Origin: Ixodes scapularis
Lineage: Eukaryota; Arthropoda; Arachnida; Ixodida; Ixodidae
Length of the DNA stretch: 64,000 bases
Assembly (NCBI RefSeq): GCF_016920785.2
Contig: NW_024609857.1
Location: 65,578,488 to 65,642,487 of the forward strand
Direction of reading: 5' to 3'
Shown piece after piece: positions 57,011-64,000 of this stretch. Within the stretch, counting starts at the first letter, position 1; each line of letters opens with the position of its first letter. The notes below the pieces were generated by a model. The model saw nothing but the letters and a program-made list of their open reading frames with translations, had not been told where the DNA came from and did not search any database. The position numbers were made by a program, and so were the translations under genes.

Positions 57011-58834
57011 ATGGCGGTCGTAGTTCTGTATATAAGTCGGTTTGTTGAATAAAATAATTAGCTGAGTTAGCGGCGCTATCAATCCCTGTTACTTTCTCTT
57101 AAACTGCAAAAACAATTTCGTCCTTCTGCCCCAGTCTCGAGTTAAAATATTCATGATGTATTTTGTGTTCGGGGGAGTTGAACTCTGTGCGGTGTTCACG
57201 CTTATTCCTGGGGGTCTATAAAGAGAAAATGTGTGTATTTTCTTTAATAATAGACTTGTTTCAAAATTCGAAGCGCCTTCTCGTGGTGTAATGCCATGTT
57301 ATGCATTGTGAGAAGTAATGGAAAGCAAAACCCATACGCGCTCCACTGCTGGTCAACAGGTTTCCACAATGCAACGCGCGCGTTGAAGCAATTAGGGAAG
57401 TAGGCTATTCTACGCCCATGAATCTGAAAAATATGTGCTATTAGCGCTAAAAAATTCAAATGATAAAGCTGAACAGCTTATAAGAAGTTACAAACTGCTT
57501 TGTAGTTATTTTAAGAAACACCTTTTAATTTTAGCGAAAGGCTCTGAACGCATAAATGCCCATCTATCACAATGACGCTTGACGAGTTTAAACGTGCTCA
57601 CGAAATATAAAAAAAAAAACACGGCGTTTCACGGAACATCGACTAAAGTTTTGGTGTAAAAACTCCGCACCAAGCATACATATGATTGAAAGCACGTATT
57701 TGTCATTTTAGGTGTCTGCGGTCCCCATATATTATTTTTAATTTTCCCACATAGTACAAAGTATGGGACATAAACTTCCCATTCTATTCCTAGTCCGGTC
57801 TACACCATTCCTAGAAACTGGCAGGTACGCCAAAAAACCATGGAATGTTTTAGGAATAATTGAAAACGAGCGTGTTGGTGAATAGATACAAATACATAAA
57901 AAGATAAAACATGGAATACAGGGACGGAGACAGAACTTTCATGCATTTGTTTCCGTCCCCGTCTTCTATGTTTTTGTTTATGAACTTTTCAGCCACATTG
58001 TCTGCGATATTCCACAGCGCCTAGGTCAGGAGTCTGAAACACGCGACACGCGAGCCGCATGTAAACCACGACTCGATGAGACATGGCCCGCAGGCAACCG
58101 GCTACAAGTCCCGGTTCCCATTTCCCAAGCACTAGAACTAGCATGCACCATGGTGATCTCATCTCGTCGATTCATTTCCGCTCGAAAAGTAGCTCTGATC
58201 TTTTAACATATTGCCATATTGTATACTCATCTGTGTTCATTTGCCCTTTATTTCGGTTTATTTTGTGCTTCTCAGTCTTTTGTAATGTACAACGATTCCG
58301 CTACTAGGCTGCAAGCGGGAGCTATTCGTTAAAGCATACATCTTGGCTGCGCGAACTCCCGATCAGCACGAGCAACTGCCAATGATAAAGCCTACAAGCT
58401 CGCGATTCTCGCCTTCAAAAACAAGAAGCACCATTCAAATACAAGTGTTTGTTCAGAGTACTGTAATAAACATCGTCAGGGAAGCAGAAACTGTCAAATT
58501 AAGTGACTGTTTTTAGAGGCATGTTGAATTTGGTTAATTCCTACGTGGATTGAGCAACGGGAAAGACAGTGTACTTGCTATCTTCCATTCAAAATGCCAG
58601 CACGTTGGCGGTGCAGTGTTATTTTCAATTCTTATCACATCAGGTCGGGGTTCAGGAGTCATATAAACAAATCAAATTTAAAGATGTCACTGGCAAAATG
58701 GTGTTTTTACAAAAAGCATAGCGCACAAGTTTTTTTTCCTTTAAAGTCCTTTGACCCCCAATTGACCCTCAACCTTTCCGGTGTGGGCTCTTTGGCACCC
58801 ACACTCAAATTAGTTTGAGACCACTGATCTAGGT
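57011..58834. other. No gene recognised
   Basis: AT-rich. Includes ACGGGGACGGAAACAAATG-type words in both orientations near 57920-57960 (GGGACGGAGAC / GTTTCCGTCCC), a weak inverted pair. No exon seen. Confidence 0.35.
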
Positions 58835-59320
58835 GAACAAAGTTTGTAATTAAATTTGCACCAATAACTTTTAATTCATGATATTAAACAGATAGCACCA
58901 ATTAGAAACCTGATTGGTATAATCAAACACCACTAAATAAAAGCGAAATAGAGAAAACACTTTGAGGGCTTGCCTTGTTTTTCTTGGTCGCCGAAATGCA
59001 TCCAACTTCGACGCACCCGCGTGCATTTTGTTTTTCTTATCATACCAGCAAGCTAACTTTTGCGCACCTCCACGCTTCCCACGCACTCCAAGACACTACA
59101 CTGATTATCGATTTCGCTGAAGTTTTTAATTTAACCCAAAGTTTATTTTTGCTAACCAAGTCTTATCATGTAAAAATCTGATAACGAATTATTCGAAGCA
59201 CCATATACCTCACCAAATTGGATCTGGCCAGTGACAAATACGGCATCGATCGTTCTTGCTTGCGGCGCACAGTTTCACCGGAAAGTTTAACCATGTTCCG
59301 TGAAACACCCGGTGGATATT
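58835..59320. mobile_element. Relic of the CAGGGTGTTTC family
   Basis: CACCAATTAGAAACCTG...AATCAAACACCACTAAAT (about 58896-58938) parallels the 49 kb copy; GTGAAACACCCGGTG near 59300 resembles the right terminus. The middle is diverged. Confidence 0.4.
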
Positions 59321-60348
59321 TCTCAGTAAGTTAGAATTTTTTTACGGATACCCGGAATCATTTTTATATTTTCTGAAATGCTGTATAAACTTCCACACGG
59401 GTACATAAAATTTGCATCAGTTGGGTAATTTCTGATTACATTAGGCTTCTGTACTTAACACGAATTTTGGTTTTCAAAATACTTGCATTGAAATGTAAGG
59501 CAAAGAAATAGGAGACAAAACTTCAGTTTCTTGATAAATTTATATTTATTTATATTTTGCATAAAAACTAGCTCTCGCTTATCGAACACGAAAATGACGC
59601 GTATTTACAAGGTGTAAAAAAATATGTGACGCTTCATGCTTCAGAGGTATGACCTTTTTCACTTCAAAAATAAGACGAAACTTTTTTTAATGGCACTTGA
59701 TAGCGATAGTCCTCGCATTACCCACGTACCCAACGTACAACAACGCGCAGCGCCATGCAGCGCCATCTTCCGATATGATAATCACCTATCACGTTATAGG
59801 ACAATGCTGCGTTGATGCGTACACCAAAGCAGTCTTCTTATCTTGGGTGACCAGCGGGCAAGATTAAATTAAATTAAACACTAGACCTATAGCACTTCAC
59901 GAGAAATGACCGTTGCAGGTCTGGACGTGCGGTGAACATTAGTGAATTGACGCTGAAGCGAGATCAACTCTCCCTCTCTCTATACATATACATGCAGTGG
60001 TGGACAGCGCCAGCTCCAGATTTGCACATCTTTGGTGTGTCTAACCTCGACATAAATCGTCGTCACAAGTCCTATCATATACAAAGGCGCAGTAAATGCC
60101 ATAAAAATAGTGGCGGGAAGATGGGCAGCCGCCGTCGCTGTGGCCTCGAACCTCCCCCGGGACTCTTCTGGTCCACGGACGTCCGCGGAGCGCTTCGGTG
60201 GCGGCCGGAGTTGAAGACATGGCGCCCTGGGCGCTGACTTCTCCTTTGGCAGAGTCACGCTTCTTGGGTCTGTCGCCGCTGGTGGTGGCGGGAAGCGCAA
60301 TAAAGATGGCGGCGCAGTCTCCGGTCTGGCTAGTGCCTGTGATGGCCG
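59321..60348 (-). other. Probable 3' UTR and downstream region of the SLC26 gene
   Basis: GC-rich near the stop (60110-60348), then AT-rich. The first AATAAA on the - strand is the complement of TTTATT near 59545, which would give a 3' UTR of about 800 bases. No other gene seen. Confidence 0.35.
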
Positions 60349-60470
60349 TCAGAGCGCGGCATGGGTCGTGGGTGGAAGGTGGAGCACCGCGTCGTGTATG
60401 GTCGGAAACACGATCGGCGTCGGAAACATCTCCAGAATGTCCGATCGTAGAAGCACCTTGTACGTGGGCA
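60349..60470 (-). CDS. SLC26 last coding exon
   Basis: Acceptor TTCTTCTCCTGCAG, then two bases completing a Val codon and PTYKVLLRSDILEMF, VFPTIHDAVL and the C-terminus LPPTTHAAL before TGA. No class I PDZ-binding end. Confidence 0.88.
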
Positions 60471-62713
60471 CTGCAGGAGAAGAACAAAGTCCAGGGTTAT
60501 TAGTTTTCATGTAACAATGCATTTACACCTCTTATCTTTCTCGAGCAATCAATAAAACTACAATTAAAAAAAATGGTTCTGAAGAGAGTAAGTGTGCGCA
60601 GATGAGATGATAAAAACACCGCACAAGCAAACAAGGTCAGAAAGAGAGAAACGGCAGATGGGTGCATTTGACTCCGTGGTTCTTTCTGTTAATTTATTTT
60701 ATATTGTGTTGTATCTTTAGAACACTTCTTGGCGTGGTGGATTTCCTTGCACTGATTTGTAAGTGCGACAGCACATAATATGTTAATAATCAAAATGTCA
60801 CGGCATCCGTACTGCGGCAAAAGATGCATATTTGTTTTTAGTTTTTATCCAAGAGTGCGCCTAAAATAAAGTGTTATCACAGCTGCTCCAACGCCTAGTG
60901 ACATGAGGTAAACATTGCGTAAAAACTAGAGCACGGAATTCCTTGGTGGGAATACAAATCATCTGAAATCAGTATCTGAATCGGAAAGGCCCACAACTCC
61001 AACATGACTAATAAAAAATATTCTTGGGAAACAAATGAACTAGCAAGCAGATAATAGCTGTGTTTAACATGTGTGTTGGATGAGCAGTACAACCGCTAGC
61101 CTGAGATCTTTAACGTGCACCACGCAGTAGTGATACACGACCGCACGCCGGTACGATGCTCATCCAGATCGAAACGGGCAAGGGTGGGGCTCGAACCCAG
61201 GATCCCTGGGTTCTGCAGCGCGAGCTATCGCTACACGCACGTCGAGCTGGGTGTGCGCATTAGCCCACTCGGCCACCGATCCTCTACAGCGTGTGACTCG
61301 TCGCAACTTTAATGGCTGACCAACTACACGCTGTATTAATATCCCCACAACCCAATTTTGTGTTGGATTGAGGAAAGGCAGCAACACGCACACACACCAA
61401 ACAAAAAAAAAAAAAGATAATTGAGACCTCGTAATCGTTGAAGTGCGACTTTTCGTAGCTAGGGTATGTTCTAATGCACGGTTTATCAGCGTCGTGCACG
61501 AGTAGCACCGACAAGCAACTTATCATGGCGAGCCTTAGCGACTGACTACTTCCTACAAAACGTACTCTTCAATTGCCGTACTTGAGCGTGTCATTTAGCC
61601 TATACTCCCAGCAATCCTTCATTTATCATCTACCACTGGCGTCAATGCTGCAGCAGAAGCAAACACAGCTGGCGGTAAATACGAAATATATTAGGTTATG
61701 TTGTAGGCTTACCCGAACAACATGCGAAGTATACCACCACCTTTGTGTCCCGCAACTCTTTTAGTATCTGAAACGGTACAAAGTACATTTTGAGAAAATC
61801 TTTAAATACACTCTCTGTGCCACACAAGAAGGCAACCTGCAACATTTCGCTTGGCTTATGAAAGTTGCAACGTATGGCCCAAAGCGGAAAACATTATCCG
61901 GATATCCCTACAGAGAAGCAAGTATCAGCACCCGTTCTCAGAGAATTGGTACTGCATCCGTGTGAGTTAGAACAAAATATTTTACGTACACGATTCAACT
62001 ACTTTTCTACATTCACAAATCACGGAAGAGTTGCACAAGAGGAAACTAGAAAAAGGACGGAACGACACTACCCGAATCATTACAAAGAACTTTAAGACGG
62101 AGAAAATATACTTATTTTTTGTTACAAACGAGAAAGAAAACGGATGTCGCAAAGCACTTCCCGCAGCTTTTACTATTTCATAACAGCGCCGCAATTGACT
62201 GTATGCCGCACGTACGACGTCAAAACTGGGATATCGCAAGTAAGACGGCACGTGACGCAGGTAATACCCCTCACATAAACAGCTGAATGAACAGTGTAAT
62301 TTAAATTGAAACATTTTTAATTATTGAATAATTTCCGTAACCTACCGCTTAACTAAATAAATTAAAACTAAGAGCACATGTTCGAACATGCTTCACATAT
62401 TTTGATTTATGAAGGGTACTATTCTGTTAAATCATTCTTTAGCGCTAGCGAAGGCAATATTTTCTGGTGTTGTAGAACGGCTATGTAGTTAACCGAACAG
62501 CCGAACACTTTTATTCCAACGTTACATCAGTCCATGAAAACGAAGAGGGCTTTGAGGATGCACTGAATAGAAGGTGCGCTGACCTCTTTGAGTGTTTCAA
62601 TGCCGGAGGAGTCGATGTAGACGCACGCTGAGCAGTCTAAGATGACCGCCGCGATAGAGTCTTCGTCAGCTGCGTTGTACTTTCCCTGGTGCTCCAGCAG
62701 ACTACTCGTTTCC
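60349..62713 (-). CDS. SLC26-type anion transporter, C-terminal STAS exons
   Basis: Three exons on the - strand, 62713-62584, 61767-61713 and 60470-60349, join in perfect phase (0, then 1) with GT-AG introns and end at TGA 60351-60349. They encode the later half of a STAS domain: an ETSSLLEH... linker, AAVILDCSACVYIDSSGIETL (core strand plus the conserved D-S-G loop), ILKELRDTKVVVYFACC (helix and strand) and TYKVLLRSDILEMF...VFPTIHDAVL, the C-terminal helix and HDAV motif typical of SLC26. SLC26 proteins exchange sulfate, chloride, bicarbonate or oxalate across the plasma membrane; the STAS domain is cytoplasmic and used in assembly. Membrane exons are not in view, so the subfamily cannot be given. 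Confidence 0.88.
61084..61290 (-). repeat. tRNA-derived SINE (copy 4, most complete)
   Basis: On the - strand a tRNA-Ser/Leu-like head has an A box TGGCCGAGTGG (61275-61265) and a B box GGTTCGAGCCC (61197-61187), followed by the tail shared with the other three copies. The A-to-B distance is longer than in a true tRNA. Ixodid ticks carry a tRNA-derived SINE named Ruka; whether this is Ruka needs an alignment. It lies in the last SLC26 intron, on the gene's strand. Confidence 0.75.
61713..61767 (-). CDS. SLC26 middle STAS exon
   Basis: Acceptor ACCGTTTCAG, donor GTAAGC. 18 codons plus one base: ILKELRDTKVVVYFACCS. Only 55 bases, below usual ORF thresholds, found by phase: it starts in phase 0 after ETLKE and its single leftover base completes the next exon's first codon. 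Confidence 0.85.
61768..62583 (-). other. SLC26 intron
   Basis: No element recognised; a 110-codon frame at 62314-61982 has no STAS feature and its phase does not fit. Confidence 0.5.
62584..62713 (-). CDS. SLC26 STAS-core exon
   Basis: Acceptor GCTGTGTCGTTTCAG, donor GTCAGC. One shared base, then 43 codons including ETSSLLEHQGKYN, SIAAVILDCSACVYIDSSG and IETLKE. The strand-turn-helix VILDCS...IDSSGIETL is the STAS signature. Confidence 0.88.
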
Positions 62714-63809
62714 CTGAAACGACACAGCAAGAAACAATTAGTCAAGAAACACAACTAGACATTTTCATTCAACACTTTTATAAAACGTAAAAAAGAAAAA
62801 GCACTCGTATTTTAATGCAAAGCATTTACAATTTACAGCGATAGCGTGCTAGTATCGTACAAAAGTCGCAGCAGGCTTAGCGCAATCATTAACAAAATTT
62901 GTGCGTAACTTTCTTTTATTAATGCGAATATTGTATTTATTGTGAAGTTGTCTCTTATTGATAGCAACTCCTCCGTTGTTTTTGAAAAACTCGTCCATAA
63001 CGTGAGCCATGCGTAAGAACGAGAGACAGAGCATTGTGTTTAACTCAATTCTATCCATGACAATGTGTTAGTTAGCAGGATATTTGTATAAATGGGGTCC
63101 ATGTGAAGGAACCGCGACTGAATAAGATGTCTTAAATCGGTAGCTGGAAAAAAATAATATTTGTCCTGCATTTGACTGACATGTTTGGGCACCGCGATCT
63201 CGAGTTCGGAACGTCTTATAATTTAGGACCGACCGCAACCGACGCCAAGATCAGATGGAGCCAAACATATAGCGTCAAAAGTGCCACGTCACGGCGGTCG
63301 TTGCCTTTGTGGGTTTGCTGTCTCCGGGTAATCCTATATCACGCAGAAAAGCGCAGGATGACGGCTTAGGCGCGATTGGTTTTAATGGTGATACCAAACG
63401 CACAAAGAAGATGAGCGCCGTGACGATGCACTTTTCTCGCTGCTTGATTGGTTCCGTAGGATTGTGAAGTCAGATGCAGTCGGAACTTAAAAAGTGAAGT
63501 AGAAGCCGCACTGCGCGCGCGTTCGTTTGGCCATAGAACTGTTTTCGGGGATCCATATACAACTTCAATGTTACATGGGTCACGTCTGTGACCGAGACAA
63601 TCCTTCTCGATCTAAAAACCTTCCTCGTGTGACTCAATCTTACGGAGACGTTTAATGACGTACGGAGTTAGGATGGTCGTTTGAACTCACGGTTTCCTTT
63701 TGCTGTCGGGACAAACACAACGTGATATTACTCGTGTGCCAGCCGTCATCGTCGCATTATCTCGGAAACACGGCATTATTCCTACTAATCTTTTTGGGTG
63801 AGAACTTAC
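62714..63809 (-). other. Probable SLC26 intron
   Basis: I looked for the expected preceding STAS exon (a ...FANxxxF-type sequence ending in phase 2) on the - strand and did not find it. No repeat recognised. Confidence 0.4.
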
Positions 63810-63913
63810 TCTTTCGCAATGGTAAACATCACTAAACGCACGCAAATCAAGAGCCCCGGGAGGCGTTTCGAAGGAACTCGCGGTTTGTGTGAGCGTCATA
63901 GTTGGCGTTGCTT
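63810..63913 (-). CDS. Weak candidate upstream SLC26 exon
   Basis: Acceptor GTATTTGCATTCAG and consensus donor GTAAGT bracket two bases plus 34 codons ending ALDLRAFSDVYHCER. The end loosely resembles the start of SLC26 STAS domains (a TDVYxDxxxY-like stretch), but its phase does not join the exon at 62713 directly, so one more exon would be needed. Could be chance. Confidence 0.22.
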
Positions 63914-64000
63914 CTGAATGCAAATACATACCAGACAAATCAGTGCTTCTTTTATCTTTAGTTTATTTATATATTTAAAAAAAACTTTTTTAGAGAGGAT

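Noticed and set aside
60041..60487. 148 aa minus-strand frame from ATG at 60487
   Set aside because: It overlaps the last SLC26 exon in another frame; the spliced frame ending at 60349 has the SLC26 C-terminal motif.
61084..61290. Functional tRNA-Ser gene
   Set aside because: Distance between A and B boxes is too long, acceptor stem does not close, and the block recurs as a repeat.

Overview
The window is repeat-rich arthropod nuclear DNA, most likely from a hard tick (Ixodida). This is inferred from the mix of elements: decayed RNase-H-bearing LINEs, CR1/L2-like and other non-LTR retrotransposon relics, a tRNA-derived SINE present four times, a mariner relic, many foldback elements, and small host exons separated by kilobase introns with ordinary GT-AG sites. 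Most long open frames are chance frames or broken transposon genes; only two host genes are convincing.

Gene 1 (+ strand, about 2.0-22.8 kb) has seven small exons whose phases agree at every junction. They end in a stop and encode about 297 residues carrying N-glycosylation sequons in most exons. I do not recognise the family; a secreted or extracellular glycoprotein is inferred. An orphan exon at 25.06-25.21 kb could be an alternative 3' path. The start of the gene was not found. Gene 2 (- strand, about 60.3-62.7 kb) is the 3' end of an SLC26-type anion transporter: three phase-consistent exons encode most of the cytoplasmic STAS domain and the C-terminus; the membrane part lies beyond the right edge or was not found.

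Layout: 0-1 kb LINE 3' end; 2-25 kb gene 1, its introns filled with foldback elements and hairpins (a cluster of four at 18.9-21.1 kb); 27.6-29.7 kb a broken transposase-like gene of unknown class; 29.7-31.3 kb a 1.6 kb foldback with about 570 bp arms; 32.8-34.4 kb a TA-flanked foldback; 35.3-43.7 kb a degraded LINE split by a hAT-like insertion that itself holds further insertions; 43.7-44.6 kb mariner relic; 46.9-51.2 kb tandem and inverted repeats plus a CR1-like fragment; 51.2-53.7 kb a well-preserved but frameshifted LINE on the - strand; 54.0-56.0 kb two hAT-like elements, one with a clean 8 bp target duplication, plus a 300 bp polypurine tract; 56-64 kb SINEs and gene 2.

No prokaryotic feature, CRISPR array, rRNA gene or intact transposon was found. 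The items most worth following up are the unrecognised glycoprotein gene, the abundance of near-perfect inverted repeats, and the nested insertion stack at 35-44 kb.
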